DNA from: Globodera rostochiensis
Taxonomy: Eukaryota > Nematoda > Chromadorea > Rhabditida > Heteroderidae
Reading direction: 5' to 3'
DNA: 64,000 nucleotides
Assembly: GCA_018350325.1 (NCBI GenBank)
Contig: JAEVLN010000016.1
Location: 1,860,044 to 1,924,043, forward strand
A program made the position numbers and the translations under genes. A model generated the notes under the pieces. The model was not told the DNA's origin and searched no databases. It worked only from the letters and a program-made list of their open reading frames with translations. How positions within the stretch are numbered: position 1 is the first letter of the stretch; the number at the start of each line of letters is the position of its first letter. Below, piece by piece: positions 20,067 through 30,844 of the stretch.

Positions 20067-21725
20067 ATTTGTATTTTTTATAATTAAATTCTCATAATAT
20101 TGTTGGCTGTTTTGTTGATTTTGACCATTATTTATGTTTGAAAAATTTTTTTCAATAAACTAAATCTATTACTCTCATAGGAAGCCGAATATTGTACTTT
20201 CTGCCATTTAGATAAATATAAGATAATTAACCTAAATTTTCGCGCCATTTTGATACATTTACTTTATTTGTTTAAAAAGATAAAATGTATAAAGACGAAG
20301 CCTATAACAATTTTGAGATGAAGAATGTCAAAAATTTATCATTTTTTTTTAATTATAAATAATTTTTTTTGTATTTCAAATCAGCAATTTTAAAGATGCC
20401 AAATGTTTTCGTCGCTTGTATTCGTTTTTGTTTCTGTATAGTAACACCGAGCACTCTTTTAACCAATATATGATTTTAATAGTAATTATTTATATTGTCA
20501 GAATTAATTAGTTAAACTACAGAAGACTGGCTCATACGTCTCACAGAATTTAACAATTAATCATATTCAAGTATGTATAAAATGTTACCCTTTTAAATTC
20601 AAAACCAATATTTATGAATTAACCAACAGCTAAATAATAATTAATAAATTTAGAGAAATAATAATTTTTTGCATATCTTTGACAAAAAAGTCTCAATATT
20701 AAGTTTATTTATATTAAAATTTTTCATTTATTGACATTAATAAAACTATAAAGGAAGAAGTAGCGCTTTTCAATAACCCAACCTGACAAGAAAAATAAAA
20801 CCCTAGTGCACTTTTTGCAGCATAAAGCATCTTCATAATGAATTAATTTATGTTGGATTGATACACTAAAATTTTAATAAAATGGCTTCGAAAAAAAATA
20901 AATCGTGTGCACTCAGAAGTTTTAGCAACAAAGAAGAAAAAGGAGTTTTTAGAGCGCGGAAATGCTACAGCATGCGACTTCTTTTCAAATAATTTAAATT
21001 TAATAATGGCATAATATAAAACAAGTTACTTTTTGTTTTTATGAATATTCATTCATCTTAGATTTGAAAATGCTGTTGATTCTCTTTTAAGAAAGCATTT
21101 AATCGTGATATTTATTAATTAGTTGATTATTATTAATTCTCTTGGTGTAAACTAGTTTATGGCTCTTAAATTACTCCAAACTATAAATTTGCCGACATGT
21201 TTCAAATGCAAAACTTTGTTGAAAAATCATACAAAAAATTAAATCCCGAGAATGATAGCTTTAGCAACAATAGTTTATTGACCATTGCAAGAGAAATATA
21301 GAGTTTCCTTTTTTTTAAACAACATAAGCCTTAGTTAAGCTGAAAGCATAAATTGCATAAGATGAGTTTAATTGTTGAAATAACGAAAGAAATAACAATA
21401 TATATTTAATAAACTAACCAAGAAATAAAACACAAACCGGAGAACGCTTGTTAGAGGAAGCAAAAGAGCATGACATGGAGCGCCATCAAAATTATAGCTG
21501 AATAATTGGTGATCTACAGAAAGCTCAAATTAGCCTTAAAGCCTAAAAGCTGCGCAATATAAAACATGCAATTATAATTGAGAAAAAATGTTAAAACTAT
21601 ATAATCAAGAATACGCCAACATTATATAAAATAATCGATAAAAATCTTTATAAATAAATTATTAGAAAAACCAATTTATTGAATCAACTTATTTAATTTT
21701 AACCATCCATAAATATTAAAAAAAG
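20067..21725. other. AT-rich stretch with small coding-like segments
   Basis: A 36-codon ORF with its own ATG starts at 20882 (MASKKNKSCALRSFSNKEEK). At about 21440-21600 a coiled-coil-like frame (LLEEAKEHDMERHQNYS, then GDLQKAQISLKA) is broken by TGA and TAA, suggesting decay. Other DNA is A/T runs. Confidence 0.3.
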
Positions 21726-21792
21726 ATTTGTACTAAAATATTTGTCCCTGGGTGTACAAATCAGCGCAGGAGCATTCTTGAGAGACATTAAG
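21726..21792 (+). CDS. candidate exon a of a plus-strand gene
   Basis: After TATTAAAAAAAG the frame runs FVLKYLSLGVQISAGAFLRD and on to a donor ATTAAG|GTTAAC, 22 codons after one leading base. It can be joined in phase to 21958-22020 across a 165-bp intron. Not recognised. Confidence 0.4.
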
Positions 21793-21957
21793 GTTAACTT
21801 AATATATAAAACAAAAAGAAATTGTTAAACAAAATCTAAACAAGTTTTTCAAAAAAATGAATAACAGGACTAATTTTTTATATTGCTCTTCATTTATAAT
21901 ATAAATTCACAAGTCCATTCTTTAATGAAAATTTTTTTAAAATAAATAATATTTTAG

Positions 21958-22020
21958 CTTAAAGTTTGCGAAACACGCCCTGCGCATGCCACCAGAAGTT
22001 GTGTCGTCACAACATGGACC
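21958..22020 (+). CDS. candidate exon b of the same gene
   Basis: 63 nt between a good acceptor (AATAATATTTTAG) and donor (GGACC|GTAACA). Read in phase with exon a it gives 21 open codons (VCETRPAHATRSCVVTTW). A second frame is also open. The GC content is sharply higher than both flanks. Function unknown. Confidence 0.4.
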
Positions 22021-22550
22021 GTAACAGTTTGAGATTTGACTTAAATATTTGCTTTTGAATGAGTTCACTTCAAATTTAAACTTATGGTCTTTATTTATCG
22101 CTTAAATGGAAAAGTAATACATTTAAAAAAAACTTTAACTTCGAAACTATTTATGATTAAAATCAGTTATTTAAAACGGTAAATATTTACTCTAAATGAT
22201 AATATATCAATATGAAATTAAAATGCAAAGAGAAACAATCTTACAGTAATTTTAAAGAAATATTTTAAGAAATACACCCGGAAATCGCCATTTTTTAATA
22301 TATAATCAAAAAATATTTAAATCAGAAAATGAAAATTTACCCAAGATAGAAATGTCGGCTACTCAATTTTCTACTTATTTAGCGTTGAATAATCAATTAA
22401 AAATGCTGAAATGCTGGATCATTATTTTTTTAATGTGTATTTATATTTAAATACTAATAAGAAAATTTTAATTAAATACAACATATAATGTTCTGTGAAA
22501 TGGACTGTAAATTAATAATAATTTGTTTATAAATTATTTTTTGATGTATT
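22021..22550. other. AT-rich, nothing recognised
   Basis: No feature beyond A/T-rich sequence. Confidence 0.5.
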
Positions 22551-22799
22551 TTATTTAAATTTACGTAAAAATAAGTGACTATTCGCATTTATTGCTTCAT
22601 TTTCTTCTTTTTTACTTCGAGCCAAATTCTTCTTAGTTTCTACTCGGCCCTTTTCAGATAAGATTTTAGACAATGGTTGTTTAATCATTGCTAAAGCAAA
22701 AGCTATTTGACTATTAACATCTTTGTTTTTTAAAGTAGATTTCAGTATCTCGCACTCATTAATCGTACGGTTGAAAAGATTTCCTTCGATTTCTCTCGA
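22551..22799 (-). CDS. decayed or terminal-exon coding segment, Lys-rich
   Basis: 82 open minus-strand codons with protein-like composition, including NRTINECEILKSTLKNKD and LSKILSEKGRVETKKNLARS, ending at TAA 22551-22553. Just upstream, 22800-22900 continues in a different frame (MQLFSICGYFLTKRVPQKL), and further upstream 22920-22990 is open in two frames. This pattern suggests a coding region with frameshifts, perhaps an old transposon or pseudogene. No family recognised. Confidence 0.4.
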   Translation of the reverse strand, partial: SREIEGNLFNRTINECEILKSTLKNKDVNSQIAFALAMIKQPLSKILSEKGRVETKKNLARSKKEENEAINANSHLFLRKFK

Positions 22800-24190
22800 T
22801 CACTTTAATAATATTATATTGTATTTTTATCAACTTTTGCGGAACACGTTTTGTTAAAAAATAACCGCAAATTGAAAAGAGTTGCATTAATTAAATTAAT
22901 TTAATTCGATCTATCCAGTCTTTTGAGCCACGTTGCAAAATCCAACAAATTGTGGAATGCTGATTTCAAAAAGGGTGTTGTTTTGGTCTGTTTATTGAAT
23001 CTTTGTTGCTTTAAGTTATATATTGAGTAATTGTATGGTATTCTAATTTTTATATTATTTTTTGTCATAATTTAAATCTTTGCATAAGGATCCTGAGATA
23101 CAGAGATCATATAAGGCCTAATTTCTCGATTAGACTTAATTTGTAAATATGCTCATTAGAAAGGGTAAAAGGTTAAATTTTTTAATTAGTTTTAATTTTT
23201 TTGAACCTTGATGAATCGATGAAAGTCCCACAATTTTAATATATAAATACATTTTTAAATGAACCAATCGTTAAAATGATGCCAAAAATATTCGTCTCGA
23301 AAAACATTTATAAAGTACCTAACTATAAGTAAATAATTTTATTTATTGATTACAGGCATGCGTTTCAATTCCAAGAATAAATCGCTAAAAGCATAAACGT
23401 AAAATTTTGTGTTAATTTTAATTAGTTGGACTCGAAAACCATGAGTATATTTTTTTTTGTAGTTGCCTTTCATTGATATATTTTATTTTTTATTTCAAGT
23501 ATATAAGTTACTTTTTATGAATTTTTTTTATGAGAAAAAAATTGCTTTATATAATCTTGCAAAATAGGCACATTTTTATTGCAGCTACTTACAATTGTTT
23601 TGTAAATTATTTATGCATAAAATGATTTGTTGCGCGTTAATTTGATTTGATATTTTTGTAAAAATTTATAAAAGTTCAAAGGAATTATTTATACTTCATT
23701 TAAATTTTTTTTAAACAACCAAATTTACAATAGTTTTTAATTTTACTTAACAGTTTAAGAATACCAGGTCGACAAATCTAAATAAAAAAATAATATCGTC
23801 ATAAATAAATAAATAATCAAAGAAATTTTTAAATGAACATGAATTTCAATATTCGAACAATATTAAATTTACCTATGTTAATAAATTTTAACGATTATTT
23901 ATCAAACGAAAAACAAAATCAATTAATATATCAAAATATACTCGAACGTATATATTAATCGTAGGAAAATGACAATTTGATAATGTATTTAAAATCAATC
24001 ATAATATTAAAATATTTTAAAAGTAGTTTATTTGCTGATTTTTATATCATATTATCTTTAAGTGCATTTATATCTAAATATGATATTTCAATTTGGTTAA
24101 TAATTTTAAGTTTTTATTAATTTTTATATATTTGGGTTTTTTAGCATATGTTATTGAATTAAGTGGTTTAACCAATATTTTTTATATAAT
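22800..24190. other. AT-rich; upstream remnant of the previous item
   Basis: 22800-22995 carries the broken coding-like continuation described for 22551-22799. The remainder is A/T runs with no supported feature. Confidence 0.35.
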
Positions 24191-24353
24191 AGCTCGTGAA
24201 CGTATTTTTCCCAAAATGTTCTGTGCCCACTGTTGGCAATTATATGTTAGAAAAGAATATAAAATTAATTACAACAACTTCAATGAAACAAAACGCAAAC
24301 TGTATCAACGGTTACCACAAATACGCAATCGCCGGTTTTCTTTTTTTTTCTAA
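24191..24353 (+). CDS. candidate terminal exon, basic protein
   Basis: After a TATATAATAG acceptor the frame reads RERIFPKMFCAHCWQLYVRK and continues basic to a TAA at 24351-24353. It has a CxxC and many Lys/Arg/Asn residues. The open frame extends left to an ATG at 24093, but that part is the hydrophobic sequence typical of AT-rich noise. Function unknown. Confidence 0.35.
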
Positions 24354-26714
24354 ACGTTAAAGCGGAATTCCGCTTATCTTAATCTTAAAATTGAGATTTA
24401 TAATTATTATAAGTAATTTACTATTTGTTACTAAATAATGTATTTATTTGATTTGTTTATTCCAATTACTTTGTTATTAATTAAATTTTTCCTATTTCAC
24501 TTTCATCGGGTGCTGCGCATTTATAATTGAATAATAGGCTTAAATATTTTTAACAACAAATTTTTGTATTTTGTTGTTTTGGCTTATTGTAAATATAAAG
24601 GTTTTGACTTTGTTATATATTAGATGAAAGAATGTTATTCAATTTTAATTTACAATAATATTTTAATTAATGCAATTGTGGTGGTCTGAGTTTGTCGGGT
24701 TAAAATGCCTTTCCGCTGAAAGTCCGTGGGTTGACAAATCCCCAAACTCTAAACAATTCATAAAAAATCATTTCCTGTGAATATTTTGCTTTCTTTTAAT
24801 ATATTTCAGCTCAAAACGCGTTTTTTTGTAGGATCTCAATTACCATGCACATGGAGTCCAAAAACTTGGCCTATTTTCAAACCCGTAACTTTTAAATCTG
24901 CATACCCAATTTACACATATGCATCTAGAATTATTTTTATTTGAATTTAAAGGTTAAACTATTTATTTTAATAAAATTGTCGATTTGATATTTTTTATTA
25001 TTTTGCGACTATTTAAATAATAGACGATAATACTTTTAAACTTATTTAAAGAAGCACGATTTTATTAGTCCGAATAACGCCCCAAGAGACAAATAATTAC
25101 CGCATTTTTATCTGGTTCAGCATTATTTTTAAATTTTTTATAAAACGAAATGAGAATGTTGTTTATTTAACTAAGTAGAAAATATCAAGACATCAACAAT
25201 AAATTTAATTGTTACAACAGGAATTTAGAATAAGTTGAAAATAAAAATAATTTTTAAGCACTAATCGATCTTGCCACGCTCATTCAGGTCGTTGATTTTT
25301 TAATTTTGTAAATAAATTTTAAAAACTTTTTAATTGTTATTATAATACAGTATGGGAGTTTGATACTTCCTGAATGGTAGAGTAATTTTGTCTTTGATAA
25401 TCAGAGGAATTACACTTTCAAAGTTCACATTATTTAAAAATGAAGGGAAAAAATCAAAACATTTATTAGTAAAATAAATTGCGTCCTGCCACGGAAGTGT
25501 TCCTTTTTAAATTCCGTAGCCATTAATTTTGGCTGAATTGATGTAAAATCAATAATTTCATAAATTCGATATCCTTAAAAAATTAAAAAAAAATTAAAGT
25601 TTGAGATACGCTTCTTCTTGGTCTTAAAGTTTAAAAACCGTGCAGTAATTTTAAACATTCATAAAGAATTTATAACTTGGAAATTTTTTAAAAAGCATTT
25701 AATTCAAAAGGGCTAATTTTATGCTTCTAAATGTATGACTAATTGAAGTGTTCGTCGAGTTCTTAAAATTTCTTTATATTATTTTAATTTCAATAATTTG
25801 CTCTAAAGTTTTCCCGACCAGTAAAAACATTAATATATTTTGGAAATGTAATTATTTAAATTATGCTTTTTTAAATTTATTGCTGCTTTAACTTTTTTTA
25901 AAATTTTATTTCACAGCTTCATTTTCAGACCACTAATTTAACTCTTTTTAGATGAAGACGAGAAGTAGAAGGAGATCTATTAATTTATATTTGAAGCTAA
26001 GTTTTTTTCTAATTAACTGACATTATTATTATATTATAAAGATTTAAAACGTTAAGTAATACTTGTAATCAATTTATAATACAAACGACTGCTTAAAAAC
26101 AAATGAGCAAAGCGTGCTAATTGGCATCTGGTTGGCGGTGGATCAAATAAATTTCCAATAATTTTATGGATTATCAAAACCTAATTCAGAGAACGGTTAA
26201 AAAAAACATAAACAGAAATATGAGGTGTACAAAAAAACGGATATTATTCAAAACGCTTATATACAAAACAATATAATATGGAAATACAAATAAATTTATT
26301 TAAATATATTGAGGAAAAGGTTGATTAAAAATAAGACTGAAAAATAAAAGCAATAATTAATAAACAAACTTAATCATTAATTACATTGTTTGATTGAACC
26401 AATAAGAAATAAAATATTTATTTTTGACAATTTATTTATTATTAATAGGCTAGATCATTTTCTCCACATTTTAATATCATCTTTAGCAGTAAACAGCACT
26501 TTTCTTTTCGCTGATTTCATTTTATCAAAATTTATTTATTTGAATGAAATAGTAGAAGCAATGGTTGATTTCCTCAAAATTGGGTTTTATATTTTTTGTT
26601 TTATCAATTTCATTTGTTTTTGCAACACTTAATAATTTTTGCTAAATTGACTTAATTATTTTGTTTTATTTATTTGGAATTTATCCATTTTTAAAGCTAC
26701 AAATAAATAGATAA
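24354..26714. other. AT-rich, no supported gene
   Basis: 24680-24750 superficially resembles a degenerate tRNA but lacks a proper T arm. A short island at 26105-26155 is open in two frames. The rest is A/T runs. Confidence 0.4.
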
Positions 26715-26965
26715 TTAAATAGTACTTTCGATATGCGCAATTACGAAAGAGAATATATATTAAAATGATTAATGGTTTTGCCATAGTCTATTTCTCAATT
26801 GTTTAGTAAGAGCTTTTAATATGTAGCCACAATGCACAGGCATGAAGTCCTCGTGCACGCTATCCTGGCCGGCCTCGTTTCTCGTTTGTTCGGACATAAT
26901 TATTGCCATCAAATTACTTTATTTTACATTAGAAATGTAATTAATGACTATTAGTATACAATATT
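26715..26965 (-). repeat. downstream part of inverted duplication, copy 2
   Basis: Inverted match to 18484-18765. Its GC-rich core (26830-26920) is open on the minus strand from ATGGCAATAATTATG for 46 codons (MSEQTRNEAGQDSVHEDF), and open on the plus strand as well. The copies differ by frame-changing indels, so coding is doubtful. Confidence 0.65.
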
Positions 26966-27368
26966 TTAGCATTTTAAATAATTTTTGAGCTTTCTGCAAT
27001 TTTGTTGAACCTGTTGCATTTAAGCAACTTGTTTTTTGAACGAATTAAGCTTTTTGTTTATTAAAATTATTGCACCTTACTTAGCCTTTTAAATAAACAG
27101 AGTAATTTTAATTACCGCGTTTTTCAATATTTTTAGTTTATTTAATTTACATATTTGTTGTTTGGATAATTTTCCATCAAATATATTCAGTACTTCTTTT
27201 TGATTTGTCATTGATTTAAAATGGTTTAAAGCTCCCGCCACTTTCGTGTGTCCTGACCGTCTGTCGAAACGCCACAACGGCCCCTCACAGATATAACAGT
27301 TGTACAGCAGCTGTTTGCCAAGTCTCTTTATGACCGGTAGCCCGGTCGCAGCAAATTTGCTCAGGGCC
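26966..27368 (-). CDS. 3' end of an unknown gene, two exons
   Basis: Best-supported host gene. Exon 27368-27116 follows TTTTTTATTCCAG and has one base plus 84 codons, starting ALSKFAATGLPVIKRLGKQL. It contains LYNCYICEGPLWRFDRRSGH, a CxxC with a nearby His that might bind metal, then a Lys/Gln-rich region ending KNA|GTAATT. A 105-bp intron ends ATGCAACAG; the last exon 27010-26966 adds VQQNCRKLKNYLKC and TAA. The inverted paralogue at 18263-18483 preserves both splice sites and frames with a 104-bp intron, strong evidence that the structure is real. Upstream exons are not identified; 27596-27651 is one possibility. The family is not recognised. Confidence 0.7.
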
Positions 27369-28207
27369 CTGGAATAAAAAAGGGTTTTTATGACTTAAGC
27401 TTTTTGGTTTTTTAGACATAAAACTTTATGGCGAAAAATCTAAATATTATTTTAAATAGATTTTTTGTTTATTTTTATTGATAATATGTAATTTTTTTTG
27501 ATTGAATTAATCATTGGTGTTAGTATTGACGAGTATTGAATTGCAAGATGGTATAAAAGACTTTTTCTTTATTTTAATTTAATATTTACATGGTTGGTTG
27601 AGAGGTCCTTGCATCGCAATACACGTGTATACTCGTACAGGAAAAACTTATTTATTTTACCTAATATAGAACAGTTAATATTTCTTTTAATAAGATGTAT
27701 TATGTTTTGCCTATTTAGCAAATTTTTTTAGGTCTGTTTAATTAATTTTTATTATAACCTCAGTGCTTGATGTCGTTTTGCTCCAATGTAAAGAAAAACA
27801 CTTATATAATTAATTATTGTGTAAAACCTTTATTTCTACATGTAATACAACTAATAACATCTGTTGGGTGAGGTGCAACGCAGGCATAATTTTATATTTT
27901 CAATTTTCTGCATTGATTATTTAAGGTTATTTCGTGAGAATAAATTTTGGGCTTTGACTAGACAAAGAAAGGAGACATTATATAAAAAAATAAATTTATT
28001 GGCTATTTTTTATTATTACTTTAGTTTTTGGTTATTTGAGTTTTATTTAACCAACTTTCAATTTTTTATCGTTTCTTCCCGCAGTTCATGCATATTCATC
28101 TATCGTTTGTTTCTCCCGCAATTTCTGCAGCAATTTAGCTACATAAAATTTACAATATAAATATTCCACATTGGGTTCCTTAAAATTTAACTGTTATATA
28201 TTGGTTC
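27369..28207. other. AT-rich; one possible upstream exon
   Basis: 27596-27651 on the minus strand is open between AAATAAG and AACCAT|GTAAAT and could precede the 27-kb gene. Nothing else is supported. Confidence 0.3.
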
Positions 28208-28215
28208 CTTTGGAT
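28208..28215. repeat. 8-bp target duplication, left
   Basis: CTTTGGAT, repeated exactly at 29349-29356 on the other side of the element. Eight bp is typical of hAT transposition. Confidence 0.85.
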
Positions 28216-29348
28216 TAGAGTCCGGACCCAAAACCCAAAACCCAAAAATTTTTTGGGTTTTTTGTACAAAAAATTGGACCAAAAAATTTTTGGGTTTTGG
28301 GTTTTGGGTCAGATGGTCGCAAAACCCAAAAAAAACCAAAACCCAAAAAATGACCAAAAAATTTCTGGGTTTTGGGTTTTGGGTCCATGCCCTTTTTTGT
28401 ACAAAAGTTTTGGGTGTTGCCCAATTGAATTTACACCCCTAAAGATCGCATCATTTAGTGTTTTTCCAATCTTTTTTACAAGAATCTTTATAACTAATTG
28501 ATGGCTTAGTGGTTTGCCTTTTAGGTGACTTTTACGTAATGTGTTGGGTTCGAACCTTCTTTAGTGCGAGCACTTATTTATCATTTTTCCTCTGCTCACA
28601 TACGCTTCCCCCCCGCCCCATTAATATTTTTTTAAAATAAATTTTCAAGTTTTTTAAAATTAAAATGACGCAAACATAAGTATTTTTGAAAAAATCAACA
28701 CATGCGCCGGCTGACCTCTCCCATTCCTAAAAATTCAAAAAAAGTGCCGGAATTTTAAAATTTTGGTTGCAAATCCCTTAACAAATTGAGACAAAAATTC
28801 AAAATTTTCTCGGCGGCGCCTATCGGCACCCACCCCCCAGTAAAGCAGAATTTGCAAAAAGAAATTGGATTTCTGAAAATTCAAAAAATCGGTAAATTAT
28901 CGAAATTTTACACAATTTTCTTTACAATAAAAAAGTTTTGGTATTAAATTCATTATATTCACACACCTAAAAAATATTCCTCATTTTTTTCTGATTTTTC
29001 AGCCGGTATTCCTGATTTTGGGTTTGACATGTGGCTACCCTGATATTAATATTATTCATGGATTTATGATTACTGATCAGAAAAATGTGTTGAATAAAAC
29101 TTTTATTAAAAAATTTAAAAAAATAGGAAATTTGGGCATTTTATTATGTTTTCTAAAATTTTTTGGGTTTTGTACAAAATTTTGGGTTTTGTCAACCCAA
29201 AAAAACCCAAAACCCAAAAAATGGCCAAAAAATTTTTGGGTTTTGGGTTTTGGGTCAGATGGTCGCAAAACCCAAAAAAAACCAAAACACAAAAAATGCC
29301 CAAAAAATTTTTGGGTTTTGGGTTTTGGGTCCAAGTTTCCGGTCTCTA
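28216..29348. mobile_element. hAT-like non-autonomous element, CCCAAA type
   Basis: 1133 bp flanked by 8-bp CTTTGGAT duplications, with imperfect terminal inverted repeats beginning TAGAG(T/A)CCGG. Both ends are dense arrays of ACCCAAA/TTTGGGT words forming hairpins, and share a direct repeat of about 110 bp (28280-28390 and 29228-29335). The interior has ACACCCCTAAAGA (28433), a tRNA-like unit (28502-28556), a conserved segment ending TTTTCTCGGCGGCGCCTATC (about 28801-28823), and no transposase. Apparent ORFs over the ends are low-complexity artefacts. Confidence 0.8.
28502..28556 (+). other. tRNA-like pol III promoter unit (SINE-like)
   Basis: A-box TGGCTTAGTGG at 28502 and B-box GGTTCGAACC at 28547, 45 bp apart, as in tRNA genes. 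No complete cloverleaf can be formed, so it is a tRNA-derived remnant. Equivalent units sit at the same place in the elements at 58.6 and 59.7 kb. Confidence 0.6.
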
Positions 29349-29356
29349 CTTTGGAT

Positions 29357-29915
29357 TGCTTTCGCGGATGGAATTCAATATTTGAAGACGTTAGGCAAAA
29401 TAGTTGGTTATTTTATTTTTTTAAAATTAAATTGCCTTGAGCATTTTTATGATGAATGTAAAAGTTTGTTTTCAATCAAACTTGAAATTAATAATTTGAA
29501 TCGGTAAATTTTTAAAAATTCTTTGAAACAGTTAATTCATGCTGGTATGCTGAGGTCCAACCAAGTCAATTGCATTGGATGGATGTGTCTTAATAAAACA
29601 TAATTAAGGATAAAATATGAAAGTATTTTTTGGTCTACTTTTATCCTTGGTGCTTGGTATTTTTAAAAGAATACAATTTATAATTAATTATTCAAATGTG
29701 TTTAACTTTTTTTGCACTCTGAACTTTGTTAAAATTATTAAACCATAAATTTTTTTAAATTTATAATTACCAGTATTTTAATGTTGTAGCATTTTAATAT
29801 GCAATTTTAGTTTGAGAGCTTTGGCATGAACATTTTCACGTGTGTAAATCTTTAGATTTACAAGTGAAAAGAAAAATTTGTAAGTATTTATATATATTTA
29901 TCATTAATTTAAACC
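29357..29915. other. AT-rich, nothing recognised
   Basis: No island or repeat apart from A/T runs. Confidence 0.5.
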
Positions 29916-30032
29916 ATGGTATTTATTTTTATTTTGTTGCATGGCATATGCGTGCCCAAGCTGCTTTTAAGTGAATTTAATTTGTTCAATTTGCACCGGA
30001 TCCTCTCGCTTGATCAACTGTATACATTACAG
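29916..30032 (+). CDS. candidate first exon with signal peptide
   Basis: ATG in the context AAACCATGG opens 39 codons starting MVFIFILLHGICVPKLLL, a plausible signal peptide, and ends TTACAG|GTGTGT, a usable donor. Without splicing the frame runs on to a TAA after 51 residues. Either way it could encode a small secreted protein or the N-terminus of one. Confidence 0.4.
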
Positions 30033-30733
30033 GTGTGTATTCCCCCAATTCTCCCATTCTCAAAACATTAACGTTAATTTACAGTAATCAAATATTATCT
30101 GAACTATTCTTTTTTCTTTTCTAAGTCTAAATTTTAAAAATATTAATTTCTCACATTCTAAGTTCATAATTTTGATTAAACAATATTTTTACATAAAGAC
30201 TCATAAAAAAAAATACTATTTATTGCTTTTCAGTGTTAATTTTTAATCAGATTATTTGACGAAAATGATTTTTCCATAAACAATTTATGTCGTTTTTTGA
30301 TCATTGGATATTTGAAATTTAAATTTAATTTAGTCTCTTGATACTTTCATACAAATTTTATTAAATAATTTAACTATGCAATTGAATTTTTTTTTTCTTA
30401 AATATTTAAAAAAATATTACTACTTATAAATGTGATTTAATTTTAGCAGTTAAAAATTTATTTGGGTGCTTTTTATAAGTCTTACTATCATTTTTATTAT
30501 GCATTTTAAATGTTTCCAATGTTTCATTTAAAGTTGACCGTTGCAAATAAAATTATTATTTTTTAATTAAGTCTTTTAGACAAATTTTTGAACATTTACA
30601 AGGTGTTTGATCAATGCGCAGTCCACCACTATTAAATTCCATAAAAGTTTTCTAAAATATGAGATCCGGTTAAGTTAATATTTAATATCTTTTATTATTT
30701 TTAAAAACTATTCTTTTATGTATTTATTTTATT
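30033..30733. other. AT-rich, nothing recognised
   Basis: Only A/T-rich sequence seen. Confidence 0.5.
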
Positions 30734-30844
30734 ATGCAATTAAAGTTGTTGCTGACCATGCTGCTCCGCCATGCAAAATCAACAGCAAGTTTGTCGCGTG
30801 CGGGTCTGCTCGACAATCGTACCAACAATCAATGTTTTTGTTAA
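30734..30844 (+). CDS. small ORF with signal-like N-terminus, copy 1
   Basis: 36 codons starting MQLKLLLTMLLRHAKSTASL and ending with a Cys-containing tail. About 80 bp across the start codon are repeated at 32850-32925, where the frame starts MQLTLLLTM. Conservation of the start and the hydrophobic segment suggests a duplicated first exon or small secreted-peptide gene, but each copy is short and they diverge after about ten codons. Confidence 0.35.
   Translation: MQLKLLLTMLLRHAKSTASLSRAGLLDNRTNNQCFC

Noticed and set aside
24680..24750. tRNA gene
   Set aside because: Resembles a tRNA with variable arm, but the T loop is broken by an extra base and the acceptor stem does not pair.
28215..28501. 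ORFs on both strands with PKPKTQKFFGHFLGFGFF-type repeats
   Set aside because: They are translations of ACCCAAA/TTTGGGT arrays at the transposon end; low complexity in every frame.
29018..29507. Overlapping ORFs of 62-140 codons on both strands
   Set aside because: Same low-complexity terminal array of the hAT-like element.
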